Shown: in pieces, positions 9,730 through 17,540 of the stretch
How the letters are laid out: every line of letters begins with the position of its first letter
Position numbering within the stretch: the first letter of the stretch is position 1
Assembly (NCBI RefSeq): GCF_010882125.1
Contig: NZ_JAAGVZ010000008.1
Span: 156,546 to 220,545 of the forward strand
Reading direction: 5' to 3'
Source of the DNA: Peribacillus alkalitolerans
Lineage (GTDB): Bacteria > Bacillota > Bacilli > Bacillales > DSM-1321
Length of the DNA: 64,000 nucleotides
Position numbers and translations under genes: made by a program
Notes under the pieces: model-generated
Seen by the model: only the letters and a program-made list of their open reading frames with translations
Told to the model about the DNA's origin: nothing
Databases searched by the model: none

Positions 9730-10459
9730 TTTCTTCCTTCGTTAGCTCTATATATAAATCGTCCAGGCTAGCTGAAGGCATCCCGAATTGTTCACGTAGT
9801 TCGGATAATGTTCCTTTTGCCCTCACTTCCCCGTTATGGAGAATGATAATGCTATCGCAATATTTTTCTGCAGTCGCCAGAATATGGGTAGACATTAATA
9901 TCCCTGCACCATTTTCCTTCATTTTTTTCATTAGATCCAATAAAGATTGAATTCCTAAAGGATCCAACCCAACAAACGGCTCATCCACGATATATAAAGA
10001 GGGTTGGACTAAAAACGCACACATGATCATTACCTTTTGTTTCATCCCTTTAGAAAAATGGGCAGGAAACCACGTTAGCCTTTTTTCCATTCTAAATTCT
10101 TTCAGTAAAACTGCCTTACGCTCTTTATAAGTCTGTTCATCCAAATTGTAAGCCATTGCTGTCAAATTCAGATGTTCATCTAACGTTAATTCATCATATA
10201 AAATAGGCGTTTCAGGTACGAAGGTGAATTCCCGTCTGTATTCTTCAATATGTTCATGGGCTGATTTCCCATTTATTTTCACTTCTCCCCCCTTAGGCTC
10301 CATTAGTCCAATAATATGTTTAATTGTCGTACTTTTTCCTGCTCCATTTAAACCAATTAAACCGACTAATTCTCCAGCTTTTACGTCGAAACTGATCCCT
10401 TTTAACACAGGTGTTTTCGTATACCCACCCGTTAGATTATGTATTTGTAGAAGTGACAT
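9716..10459 (-). CDS. ecsA: Ecs ABC transporter ATPase EcsA
   Basis: ATPase subunit of about 247 residues. Walker A is GLNGAGKST (about residue 38), the signature is HFSKGMKQK (a variant of LSGGQ usual in EcsA), and Walker B is SLYIVDEPFVGLDP. The TGGYTKTPVLKGISF N-terminus matches EcsA proteins. Start ATG 10459 follows GGAAAGGAATG; an in-frame TTG at 10477 is upstream of the ribosome site and rejected. First gene of ecsABC, divergent from the hit region. Confidence 0.92.
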   Translation of the reverse strand: MSLLQIHNLTGGYTKTPVLKGISFDVKAGELVGLIGLNGAGKSTTIKHIIGLMEPKGGEVKINGKSAHEHIEEYRREFTFVPETPILYDELTLDEHLNLTAMAYNLDEQTYKERKAVLLKEFRMEKRLTWFPAHFSKGMKQKVMIMCAFLVQPSLYIVDEPFVGLDPLGIQSLLDLMKKMKENGAGILMSTHILATAEKYCDSIIILHNGEVRAKGTLSELREQFGMPSASLDDLYIELTKEENEND

Positions 10460-10583
10460 AAATTCATTCCTTTCCAAATGATATTGGTTCCTTTAGTTTA
10501 TCAGACATAAACGAAATTTTCATATCAGTAAAATTACCATAAAAAACCATAGTTTATTTTTCAAAGAAGCGGACATCATAATT

Positions 10584-10940
10584 AAGGAGGAAGCGATGAA
10601 CCAGCGCAATGGCTTAAGAAGTTCCAGTATAGGATTTCAACCATTGAAATGAGGTGTCTGTTAAAGACATTGAAGCCGACTTATAAACCTATTTTATTTT
10701 CCAAAAACGCAAGGGGATGATGAGCTTGCATGGAAAAAACGTTCATTCGTAAGTTTGAGGATCACCTTCAACTAATTTAAATAAACTCTCAAATGAGGTG
10801 TTTGTTAAATACATCTACTATTTTATACGTTGATAAACTTATAAAACATAGGGGATGGTTACTTTGAACGATAAAAAGGATACTCTAAATCACACATAAA
10901 TCATTTTACATTATAAATGAGGTGTTGATCGCAGAGAGAT
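10584..10940 (+). repeat. Three degenerate tandem units in the ecsA-hit gap (candidate leader or small RNA)
   Basis: The block AAATGAGGTGT recurs at about 10648, 10793 and 10915. The first two copies continue into a near-identical hairpin-forming stretch, TGTCTGTTAAAGACAT versus TGTTTGTTAAATACAT. Each is accompanied by a shared ACTTATAAA box or a GGGGATG box (about 10713 and 10854). The unit length is 145 then 122 bp. A ribosome-site-led mini-ORF of 18 codons (10596-10652, AAGGAGG 5 nt upstream) ends inside the first copy. The block is followed by a strong plus-strand terminator, so it looks transcribed. Function unknown. Confidence 0.5.
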
Positions 10941-10972
10941 TAGTCTAAGCGTATGCTGACATTGCTTCCTCA

Positions 10973-11018
10973 AGGGGGGCAGGATGCACAAGTCGTTGCA
11001 TTCTGCCCTTTTATTTTA
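10973..11018 (+). terminator. Intrinsic terminator closing the repeat-containing transcript
   Basis: GGGCAGGATGCA pairs with TGCATTCTGCCC (one mismatch, 8-nt loop) followed by TTTTATTTT. It precedes hit, so it ends a transcript made from the ecsA-hit gap rather than that of hit. Confidence 0.85.
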
Positions 11019-11030
11019 CTTTAAGAAAAC

Positions 11031-11130
11031 ATAAATTGGCAGCAAAGAAGTAAGTCGACGTCGTGGCCAATTTTAGTATAAGTGCAACTAGGCAATCGCA
11101 AGCAGCTGGGCTTGGCCTAGCCAAGTTTTC
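11031..11130. repeat. Dispersed palindromic intergenic repeat
   Basis: About 100 bp made of two inverted repeats: AAATTGGC with GGCCAATTT around a GTCGACGTCGTGG core, and CTTGGCCTAGCCAAG. Between them runs GTATAAGTGCAACTAGG. The block resembles a repeat I know from intergenic regions of many Bacillus genomes. It supplies a spurious upstream start for hit, which I do not use. Confidence 0.6.
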
Positions 11131-11200
11131 TAATGTTTTCTTTTCCTCATTTGTGAAAAGTGGTAAAATTAGGGCAAACTTTTTCGAGGAGGACTATGTA

Positions 11201-11620
11201 ATGAGCGATTGCATCTTTTGTAAAATTGTTGCTGGTGAAATACCTGCTGCAAAGGTTTTTGAAAACAAACACGTAATGGCTTTTCTTGATATTAGCCAAG
11301 TCACAAAAGGACATACTCTAGTTATACCAAAGGTACATAAAGAAAACGTGTTTGAACTGACTCCAGAAATAGCAAAACAAATTTTCGAAGTAGTTCCTCA
11401 AATTGCAAATGCCATAAATACGGAATTCCAACCGATTGGCATGAACCTTTTAAACAACAATGGCGAAAAAGCTGGCCAATCCGTTTTCCATTATCATTTG
11501 CATCTACTTCCTCGATATGGTGATCATGATGGCTTCGGTGCTGTATGGAAAACACATACAAGCGAATACACACCACAAGATTTGAAAAATATTGCTGACT
11601 CTATCGGAAAACATATTTAA
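11201..11620 (+). CDS. hit: HIT family protein Hit
   Basis: Histidine-triad nucleotide-binding hydrolase (Hint-like), 139 residues, probably hydrolysing nucleoside phosphoramidates in the cytosol. The catalytic His-x-His-x-His triad is in HYHLHLLP near residue 100; an N-terminal CIFCKIVAGEIP carries the two cysteines of the usual zinc site. Start ATG 11201 follows CGAGGAGG. It sits between ecsA and serC as in B. subtilis. Confidence 0.93.
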   Translation: MSDCIFCKIVAGEIPAAKVFENKHVMAFLDISQVTKGHTLVIPKVHKENVFELTPEIAKQIFEVVPQIANAINTEFQPIGMNLLNNNGEKAGQSVFHYHLHLLPRYGDHDGFGAVWKTHTSEYTPQDLKNIADSIGKHI

Positions 11621-11626
11621 TTCTGC

Positions 11627-11658
11627 AAAAACTTCGATTTCCCATCGAAGTTTTTTTT
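11627..11658 (+). terminator. Intrinsic terminator after hit
   Basis: AAAAACTTCGAT pairs with ATCGAAGTTTTT, 5-nt loop, T8 tail. Confidence 0.88.
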
Positions 11659-11819
11659 CTTGCGAAAGTCTATAAGTAGCTATTCATAGGGGGAGATGGC
11701 AACAAGCAAATCCTGACGATAGCTAAGTACTCAAATTTTTCTAACAACACCTCCTCATTTTCTGTTAATATTATGGAAACGTTTTGCTTTAATGCACAAA
11801 AGTGGAGGAGGACAAATGT

Positions 11820-12929
11820 ATGAATAGAGCGTACAATTTCAATGCCGGACCAGCAGCATTACCTTTTGAAGTGCTGCAAAAAGCGAACAAAGAATGGCTG
11901 GATATCTTCAATTCAGGCATGAGTGTCATGGAGTTGAGCCACAGAAGTAAAGAATATGATGCCATTCATAACAAAGCACACGACCTATTACGGGAATTAT
12001 TGAATATACCAGATACATATGACATTTTATTCCTTCAAGGCGGTGCTAGCCTTCAATTTACCATGATTCCGATGAACCTTTTATCGGAAGGTAAATCGGC
12101 ATCTTATGTATTATCAGGTGTCTGGGCTGATAAAGCCTTTCACGAAGCAAAAAAGCTCGGAAATGTAATGGTTGCTGCTTCGTCAAAAGAACAGGGTTAT
12201 TCCCATATCCCTCTCGTACATAGCATTGATTCACCAGAAGATGTTGCATATGTGCATGTTACTTCCAACAATACCATCTATGGTACTCAGTGGAAAATTT
12301 TTCCTGACACTGGTGATATTCCACTCATAGCCGATATGTCAAGCGACATCCTAAGCAAACCATTGGATATTACTAAATTCGGGCTAATTTATGCAGGTGC
12401 CCAGAAGAATCTTGGACCCTCAGGAGTTACAGTCGTGATTATCAGAAAGGATCTAATTAAGACAGATTTAAATCATATCCCAACGATGCTCCAGTATAAA
12501 ACACATGCAGATAACCATTCACTGTATAATACGCCTCCTACATTATCTATTTACCTCCTTTCACTCGTATTAGAGTGGGTCAAAAATCAAGGTGGGGTCG
12601 AGGCCATTGAAAAATTGAACGAACAAAAGGCAGCATTGATATATTCGACCATTGATGAAAGTGAAGGATTCTATCAGGGTCATGCCAAAGCTGATAGTCG
12701 TTCTTTCATGAATGTGACATTTACTCTTCCGAATGAAACACTTACTAAGAAATTTCTTGAAGAAGCGAAAAAGTCTGGTTTTATCGGTCTAGAAGGACAT
12801 CGTTCAATTGGAGGGTGCAGAGCATCAATTTACAATGCAGTACCGCTTACGCATTGCGAAAAACTTGCCAATTTTATGGTAAATTTTAAGAAAGAAAACT
12901 TTTCCCTACTCATTTCACATGAGGTGTAA
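11820..12929 (+). CDS. serC: Phosphoserine aminotransferase
   Basis: PLP enzyme converting 3-phosphohydroxypyruvate and glutamate to 3-phosphoserine in serine biosynthesis (and 4-phosphoerythronate-derived substrate in pyridoxal synthesis). The N-terminal NFNAGPAALP motif, a QGGASLQF phosphate-binding loop, the aspartate of IADMSSD and the PLP lysine in YAGAQKNLGPSG are all present; 369 residues, normal length. Start ATG 11820 follows GGAGGAGG; an in-frame GTG at 11802 overlaps that site. Followed closely by trpP. Confidence 0.94.
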   Translation: MNRAYNFNAGPAALPFEVLQKANKEWLDIFNSGMSVMELSHRSKEYDAIHNKAHDLLRELLNIPDTYDILFLQGGASLQFTMIPMNLLSEGKSASYVLSGVWADKAFHEAKKLGNVMVAASSKEQGYSHIPLVHSIDSPEDVAYVHVTSNNTIYGTQWKIFPDTGDIPLIADMSSDILSKPLDITKFGLIYAGAQKNLGPSGVTVVIIRKDLIKTDLNHIPTMLQYKTHADNHSLYNTPPTLSIYLLSLVLEWVKNQGGVEAIEKLNEQKAALIYSTIDESEGFYQGHAKADSRSFMNVTFTLPNETLTKKFLEEAKKSGFIGLEGHRSIGGCRASIYNAVPLTHCEKLANFMVNFKKENFSLLISHEV

Positions 12930-12960
12930 TATAATAATGATAAGTTTTTCGCAACAGGCA

Positions 12961-13017
12961 TAGAGAGCACTGTTGGAGAAACAAAATAGTTAGCTAGATT
13001 AGTTGAGGAGAGATGAG
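12961..13017 (+). promoter_or_regulatory. TRAP (MtrB) RNA-binding site in the trpP leader
   Basis: (G/T)AG triplets begin at 12987, 12991, 12995, 13000, 13005, 13010 and 13015, a regular 4-5 nt pitch. Further triplets occur at 12976, 12965 and 12961. TRAP binds arrays of (G/U)AG repeats separated by 2-3 nt. The array covers the GAGGAGAG ribosome site of trpP, so tryptophan-loaded TRAP would block translation, as reported for B. subtilis trpP (yhaG). Confidence 0.85.
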
Positions 13018-13020
13018 AAA

Positions 13021-13542
13021 ATGAATACGAAAACTTTGGTATCCCTATCCCTATTGGTGGGTATAGGAGCCGCACTACACACGATTGTCCCAGGTTTCTT
13101 CCTTGGAATGAAACCAGACATGATGCTTACAATGATGTTTTTGGGGATCATTTTGTTTCCCGAGAAGAAAAACGTCCTGTTACTTGGAATTGTCACTGGT
13201 TTGATTTCCGCCATAACGACAACTTTCCCTGGTGGTTTCCTTCCTAATATCATTGATAAATTTTTGACAGCCTTTTTATTCCTTGGATTATTACTCGTTA
13301 TAAATAAACTACAAAAATCCATTTTTACAGTTGGCTTGTTAACAGCAATCGGTACTATCATTTCAGGTGTCATTTTCCTCGGATCTGCATTTGCACTTGT
13401 AGGATTACCAGGACCATTCGTAGGTTTGTTCGCTGCAGTCGTTCTTCCAGCCGCGGCAGTCAATACTATTACGATGATTGTAATCTATCCAATTGTAAAA
13501 GGAATCGTTAACAAAACGAAAATTGCTACAGTCCATTCATAA
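13021..13542 (+). CDS. trpP: Tryptophan transporter TrpP (YhaG)
   Basis: Small membrane protein (173 residues) with five or six hydrophobic spans, assigned to tryptophan uptake in B. subtilis. The MKPDMMLTMMFLGIILFP segment and the TTFPGGFLPNIIDK loop match TrpP closely. Start ATG 13021; an in-frame TTG at 13003 lies inside the ribosome site and TRAP array. Regulation by TRAP is visible just upstream. Position after serC is conserved. Confidence 0.9.
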   Translation: MNTKTLVSLSLLVGIGAALHTIVPGFFLGMKPDMMLTMMFLGIILFPEKKNVLLLGIVTGLISAITTTFPGGFLPNIIDKFLTAFLFLGLLLVINKLQKSIFTVGLLTAIGTIISGVIFLGSAFALVGLPGPFVGLFAAVVLPAAAVNTITMIVIYPIVKGIVNKTKIATVHS

Positions 13543-13551
13543 TAAAGTTCT

Positions 13552-13580
13552 AGCCCTTGGCTCCTTGCCAAGGGCTTTTT
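13552..13580 (+). terminator. Intrinsic terminator after trpP
   Basis: AGCCCTTGGC pairs with GCCAAGGGCT across a short loop, T5 tail. Confidence 0.85.
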
Positions 13581-13599
13581 GATTTACTTAATTGTAGGC

Positions 13600-13790
13600 T
13601 CTGTTAATCTAGCCTGTTGATTGCAGCGAGACGCGCTCACATTCCGCGGGCGGTTCGGGAGCCTTTTTCCCGCAGCACTTTGAACTAGCATCCTGAATAT
13701 ACCGCACGAAGGAAATGCGAATACATTTTCGAGAAGTCTCGCTCCATCAACTCGAATCTACAGAGTAGAAAATCAACAATAGCCTAAAAG
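13600..13790. repeat. Degenerate dispersed repeat, copy 1
   Basis: Begins CTAGCCTGTTGATTGCAGCG, continues through ATTCCGCGGGCGGTTCGGG, and ends with CTCGCTCCATCAACTCG and AATCAACAATAG. This layout, with TTGAT/ATCAA ends and GC-rich centre, resembles a family of intergenic repeats common in Bacillus. A related copy is at 32085-32225. It lies between the trpP terminator and a convergent gene and carries no ORF. Confidence 0.6.
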
Positions 13791-13798
13791 TGAGTTCT

Positions 13799-13990
13799 TC
13801 ATGCAACTTTCCTAAAAAACATAGCAAGTAATAATGCTATACCCCCAGCTACACACAGCAAAGCCGCTTTTCTCCTGATCAATTGTTTGGGAGGATAAAC
13901 TCCTGCATTTAAGGATTGTAAGAAGGTGACAATTGAGCCTGTTAGCATTGCAGCACCAAGAAAGAATAAAAATAAGTAAAACTTCTCCAT
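13799..13990 (-). CDS. Small two-span membrane protein, unknown
   Basis: 63 residues with two hydrophobic helices (about 4-24 and 43-58) joined by a basic loop (PPKQLIRRK), so both ends are predicted outside and the loop inside. Start ATG 13990 follows AAGGGACGGG. I recognise no named family. It lies between the trpP repeat and yhaH on the opposite strand. Good ribosome site and composition argue that it is real. Confidence 0.6.
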   Translation of the reverse strand: MEKFYLFLFFLGAAMLTGSIVTFLQSLNAGVYPPKQLIRRKAALLCVAGGIALLLAMFFRKVA

Positions 13991-14253
13991 TTCCCCGTCC
14001 CTTCTTTCTTATCTCATTCCTACATAATTATGCTCTAGGAATAAAATTATGATTTAGCCTACAGATACTATATTTATATAATGTAAGGATAGGTAAAGAA
14101 TGTTTAATTTTCCTTAAATGTGATATACAAGTATAACAAGAGAACAAATAAATTATCGAAGCTGACTACTGTAAAAAAGTTTCTATAGAAAAAAAGGATT
14201 TTTTACACTTTTGTAGAAAAATGTAGAACAGCTAAAAATCGAGGAGGATCATA

Positions 14254-14643
14254 ATGAAGGCAAAATCTCTATTTCTTGGCTTTTTAACTGGGGCAGTGGT
14301 GGCTGGAGTAAGCACTCTCATGTACACTCCAGCATCGGGTAAGGATTTACGAATTCGTATCAAAGAAAATAAGGACGAAATTAATGATATTCTATTAGAA
14401 ATTAAACAAAGAATCTTGGATATGAAGGATGAAACAGTCCATGCCTCTAAGGTAAGTAAAGATACCATCAAATTATTTATTTCTGATGTAAAGGTGCTAA
14501 TCCAAACTTGGAAAGAAAGTATAGAACCACATAAAGATGAAATTCAATATCGTATTAAAGAAATTGAAAATGCTTTAGGTGAACTTGAATACATTGTATC
14601 CGCACCATCTGAAAATGAAATGGAAAAAGGGCAAACCAACTAA
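14254..14643 (+). CDS. yhaH: YtxH-domain protein YhaH
   Basis: 129 residues with an N-terminal membrane helix carrying the YtxH motif (GFLTGAVVAGVSTLMYTP), ASGKDLR, then a long charged coiled-coil region. YtxH proteins are membrane-anchored general-stress-type proteins of unknown mechanism. Start ATG 14254 follows GAGGAGG. In the yhaH position just upstream of hpr. Confidence 0.85.
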   Translation: MKAKSLFLGFLTGAVVAGVSTLMYTPASGKDLRIRIKENKDEINDILLEIKQRILDMKDETVHASKVSKDTIKLFISDVKVLIQTWKESIEPHKDEIQYRIKEIENALGELEYIVSAPSENEMEKGQTN

Positions 14644-14811
14644 CAAAAAAAGGGGGGATTTTCCTTCCCTCCTCTCAACATATCCTATATTTTAATAGCA
14701 AATAAAAAAAACATTAAAATTTCTAAAAATTTCGTTAATTTTTTCTTTATTATTTAATACTTTATTGTCATAATAAATAATAAAGACTCCTAAAAGTAGG
14801 TGAGTATTAAT

Positions 14812-15396
14812 ATGCATGAAAAACATTATTCTATGAAAGAAGCCATGCTATTTAGTCAACGCGTTGCACAACTTAGCAAGGCTTTATGGAAATCGATTGA
14901 AAAAGATTGGCAGCAATGGATTAAACCCTACGATTTAAACATAAATGAGCACCATATTCTTTGGATTGCTTATCATTTGAACGGAGCATCTATTTCTGAC
15001 GTGGCTAAGTTCGGTGTGATGCACGTTTCAACAGCTTTCAATTTCTCTAAGAAACTAGAAGAAAGAGGGTTATTGAAGTTCTCAAAAAAAGAAAATGACA
15101 AGCGAAATACTTACATCCAGATCACATCTGAAGGTGAAGAAATTCTTCTTCAATTAATGGAATCCTACGAACCTAACAAGAACGCTGTCTTTACAGGTGC
15201 CCTTCCATTACATGAATTATATGGTCGTTTTCCTGATATGATTGAGATGATGGCAATAATCCGGAATATTTATGGCGAGGACTTCATGAAGATTTTTGAG
15301 AAATCGTTTGCAAACATCGATAAAGAATTTGAAGAAAAGAACGGAAAACTATCCAAGATTGACCCTGAAAAAGAAGTTGAGACTGTTAAGGGCTAA
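14812..15396 (+). CDS. hpr: Transition-state regulator Hpr (ScoC)
   Basis: MarR-family DNA-binding repressor (194 residues) of protease, competence and sporulation-initiation genes. The [18 protein letters not shown] helix and the [16 protein letters not shown] segment are nearly identical to ScoC; the winged helix has [15 protein letters not shown] as recognition helix and KRNTYIQIT as wing. Start ATG 14812, after TAGGTGAG; an in-frame GTG at 14800 lies in that site. Its stop overlaps that of convergent yhaI by 4 nt, so the two mRNAs can pair. Confidence 0.93.
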   Translation: MHEKHYSMKEAMLFSQRVAQLSKALWKSIEKDWQQWIKPYDLNINEHHILWIAYHLNGASISDVAKFGVMHVSTAFNFSKKLEERGLLKFSKKENDKRNTYIQITSEGEEILLQLMESYEPNKNAVFTGALPLHELYGRFPDMIEMMAIIRNIYGEDFMKIFEKSFANIDKEFEEKNGKLSKIDPEKEVETVKG

Positions 15397-15740
15397 ACAA
15401 ACTTTGAATGGAATTCATTCATGACTTCTGTGTAAACTCCTTGTTTCCTACAGGCCTCAACCAGTTCTTTTATAGTTATTTTAGAGTTCATTTTATTATT
15501 CAGTTCTTGCAGAAGCGGATTAAAATTTAAAAAACCCTCCGCTTTTTGTTTTTTGTATTCTTTGCTCACGTTTTCACATAATTCCAAAAGTTCCTCTGCT
15601 TCCTGTTTGGATAAATTCTTTTTAATAATTAATACATAAAGCTGGTCCTTTACATCCCCTAACATCATCAACATTAACTGTTGATGAAACTGCAATGTTT
15701 CGACCTTTTCGTAAAGCTTTTCCAAATTGGAATCCTTCAT
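15393..15740 (-). CDS. yhaI: YhaI family protein (DUF1878)
   Basis: 115-residue, mainly helical cytosolic protein of the DUF1878/YhaI family, function unknown. Visible: an N-terminal coiled-coil ([18 protein letters not shown]), [14 protein letters not shown], and the basic C-terminal [14 protein letters not shown]. Convergent with hpr, 4-nt stop overlap, as in B. subtilis. Start ATG 15740 follows AAAAAGGAG. Confidence 0.85.
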   Translation of the reverse strand: MKDSNLEKLYEKVETLQFHQQLMLMMLGDVKDQLYVLIIKKNLSKQEAEELLELCENVSKEYKKQKAEGFLNFNPLLQELNNKMNSKITIKELVEACRKQGVYTEVMNEFHSKFV

Positions 15741-15894
15741 CTTTAAACTCCTTTTTCCAACTAAAAGATGATTTCCATTTCACTCAAAAAAACATGGCTA
15801 GTAATCAAATTTTGTTATTGATTTTTTGCTTCAATCATAATAAAGTATGTAAGTGATTTTTAAATTTTTGCCTTTTGGAGGCTGTAAACAACTT

Positions 15895-16437
15895 ATGAAT
15901 TGCTGGAAATCCATTAATCTCTCAAAACAATATGGCTTACCTAAGATTATGATTTTATCATTATTAACAATGCTTTTATCATTTGCAGTCATATACACTT
16001 TTTTGAGTGTGGGAATAAACCCAGAAAAATTGAATGACGATCGTTATGTTTGGTTATTCCTTGGCATATTGATTATATACCCACTTCATAAACTGTTGCA
16101 CTATTTACCATTGATGAAAAATCTCGATAAGGTTAAATGGTATATGGGACCGTATAAGTATTTCCCAATTTTTTCTATCCGAGTAACTGAACCTATCCAT
16201 AAAAATTTATTTATTTTGGCACTAATATCTCCATTTATTATTATTACAGCCTGTCTATCCGCTGGAGCTTTGCTTTTTGAACATTATGCCCATTATTTTA
16301 CGATTTTATTGTCCCTCCATATGGGCTTATGTGTTTCAGACTTTATCAGCATAAAAAACATCTTAGGCTCACCTAACAGATGCTTCATAGAAGAAAATGA
16401 AAATGGATATGAAATCCTTGTCTCAAATTATAAATAA
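15895..16437 (+). CDS. DUF3267 membrane protein (YhaJ position)
   Basis: About 180 residues with four hydrophobic spans. It shows the DUF3267 pattern: a HKLLH (HxxxH) pair after the second span and a later LSLHMGLCVSD segment, reminiscent of membrane metalloproteases, though a catalytic role is unproven. Start ATG 15895 (Met-Asn-Cys-Trp) is my choice, with GGAGG 13 nt upstream, a long spacing; in-frame GTG 15853 and TTG 15868 are alternatives. It lies where B. subtilis carries yhaJ. Confidence 0.65.
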   Translation: MNCWKSINLSKQYGLPKIMILSLLTMLLSFAVIYTFLSVGINPEKLNDDRYVWLFLGILIIYPLHKLLHYLPLMKNLDKVKWYMGPYKYFPIFSIRVTEPIHKNLFILALISPFIIITACLSAGALLFEHYAHYFTILLSLHMGLCVSDFISIKNILGSPNRCFIEENENGYEILVSNYK

Positions 16438-16445
16438 GAAGTAAC

Positions 16446-16474
16446 TGCAAGCATTCGTTTGGGTGCTTGTTTTT
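16446..16474 (+). terminator. Intrinsic terminator after the DUF3267 gene
   Basis: GCAAGCA pairs with TGCTTGT over a 10-nt loop and runs into T6. Confidence 0.75.
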
Positions 16475-16665
16475 TCATCCATTCCATACCCAAACCCCTT
16501 TTGAAACACAGGTGTAATAAATAACTTGTCCCTTTTTAATCTTATAAACTTTCGGACTATCTTTTTTACAGATAATTTGATATCGTAATTGTACAGAATT
16601 CTTCGTAAAAATATGGTTTAATTAATAAACCCTATAGAAATTAGGTTTAAGGAGGGAATGCAAAC

Positions 16666-16857
16666 GTGTTCTCACTTCTGTCTTTATTATTCATTCTCTT
16701 CGCGGCAGTTATACTTTTCAACATTAACAATTTGACTAATAGCCTCTGCCAACAAAAAGAAATACCAGAAGAAAAGCAACCAGGAATTTTCCGCACCATC
16801 AATATATTGATAACTATTTTGCTTCTTTCTTCATACGTCGAAATATCTTTTACATAA
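16666..16857 (+). CDS. Small membrane protein, unknown
   Basis: 63 residues with an N-terminal helix (about 2-20) and a C-terminal helix (about 43-60). The GTG start at 16666 follows AAGGAGG by about 9 nt. The earlier ATG at 16658 opens only a 25-codon frame. A terminator (16866-16896) ends the unit. No family recognised. Confidence 0.5.
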   Translation: MFSLLSLLFILFAAVILFNINNLTNSLCQQKEIPEEKQPGIFRTINILITILLLSSYVEISFT

Positions 16858-16865
16858 TCTATGTA

Positions 16866-16896
16866 GAAAAGGTGAAGTCTTTGCTTCACCTTTTTG
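16866..16896. terminator. Intrinsic terminator
   Basis: AAAAGGTGAAG pairs with CTTCACCTTTT, 6-nt loop; it separates the small membrane gene from the convergent sporulation mini-genes. Confidence 0.85.
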
Positions 16897-16940
16897 TGTG
16901 TACTGCAATCGGATCATCCTTTTACACGTACTCATTTATA

Positions 16941-17024
16941 TTATAGCCATGCAGCTCCGATGATGATCAAAAGAATGAACAACACCACTACTAATGCAAA
17001 GCCTCCACTGTGTCCACCTGACAT
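16941..17024 (-). CDS. YjcZ/SscA-type sporulation mini-protein, copy 1
   Basis: 27 residues: short Gly/Ser/His head (MSGGHSGG) then one hydrophobic helix, FALVVVLFILLIIIGAAW. This is the YjcZ-family pattern, which includes the 28-residue B. subtilis spore-coat assembly peptide SscA encoded in this same interval. Start ATG 17024 is preceded by AAGGAGGAAATGG. Part of a three-gene tandem. Confidence 0.8.
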   Translation of the reverse strand: MSGGHSGGFALVVVLFILLIIIGAAWL

Positions 17025-17090
17025 TCCATTTCCTCCTTACATAATGTTCTACCTATATAGAACTACCCGAACGTTTTTCGTTCAGACATT

Positions 17091-17180
17091 TTAGCAGCAC
17101 CATGATGCACCTACTATTATCAATAAGATGAACAATACAACGATTAAAGCGAATCCGCTTTGGTGGTGGCCCTGACCCAT
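17091..17180 (-). CDS. YjcZ/SscA-type sporulation mini-protein, copy 2
   Basis: 29 residues: His-rich head (MGQGHHQSG), helix FALIVVLFILLIIVGAS, and an unusual Trp-Cys-Cys C-terminus. Ribosome site AAGGAGGTG lies 7 nt upstream of ATG 17180. The terminal Cys pair could allow disulfide bonding in the spore coat (inference). Confidence 0.82.
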   Translation of the reverse strand: MGQGHHQSGFALIVVLFILLIIVGASWCC

Positions 17181-17264
17181 TGTAACACCTCCTTTTTAAG
17201 TGTTACCTTATCTTATTCAATCTACATTCAATAAGAGTAGGCTCCTATCCCAAATGCGAAGAAA

Positions 17265-17354
17265 TTAGCAGATGAAGGCAGCACCTACGATAATTAACAA
17301 AATGAACAATACAACTACCAACGCAAATCCATTATGGTGAAAGCTTTGGCTCAT
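17265..17354 (-). CDS. YjcZ/SscA-type sporulation mini-protein, copy 3
   Basis: 29 residues: head MSQSFHHNG, helix FALVVVLFILLIIVGAA, C-terminal Phe-Ile-Cys. Ribosome site AAGGAGGTATG precedes ATG 17354. This is the promoter-proximal member of the minus-strand trio and is divergent from prsA. Separate ribosome sites and about 70-85-bp gaps suggest tandem duplication. Confidence 0.82.
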   Translation of the reverse strand: MSQSFHHNGFALVVVLFILLIIVGAAFIC

Positions 17355-17463
17355 TTTTCATACCTCCTTTTTACTCTTCGAAGTATCATATGTAAAAGAA
17401 GGCAAAAGGAATAGGCAAATAGCCCAGTTTTGGTGAAATTTCCTAGTTGTCCACCCTAATTTT

Positions 17464-17491
17464 TTGCCATCATCCCTTTTTGTGTTATAGT
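17464..17491 (+). promoter_or_regulatory. Sigma-A-type promoter of prsA
   Basis: TTGCCA (17464-17469), 16-nt spacer, TATAGT (17486-17491), about 50 bp ahead of the prsA start. Confidence 0.6.
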
Positions 17492-17540
17492 AGGTGATAT
17501 GGTTTTTAATAAAGAATATTCTTACGGGAGTTGTTAACAC

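Noticed and set aside
11063..11200. N-terminal extension of Hit by 46 residues
   Set aside because: This stretch is made of the palindromic intergenic repeat; the proper ribosome site and family N-terminus start at 11201.
16658..16735. 25-codon ORF from ATG 16658
   Set aside because: Too close to AAGGAGG and shorter than the GTG frame, which gives two plausible membrane helices.
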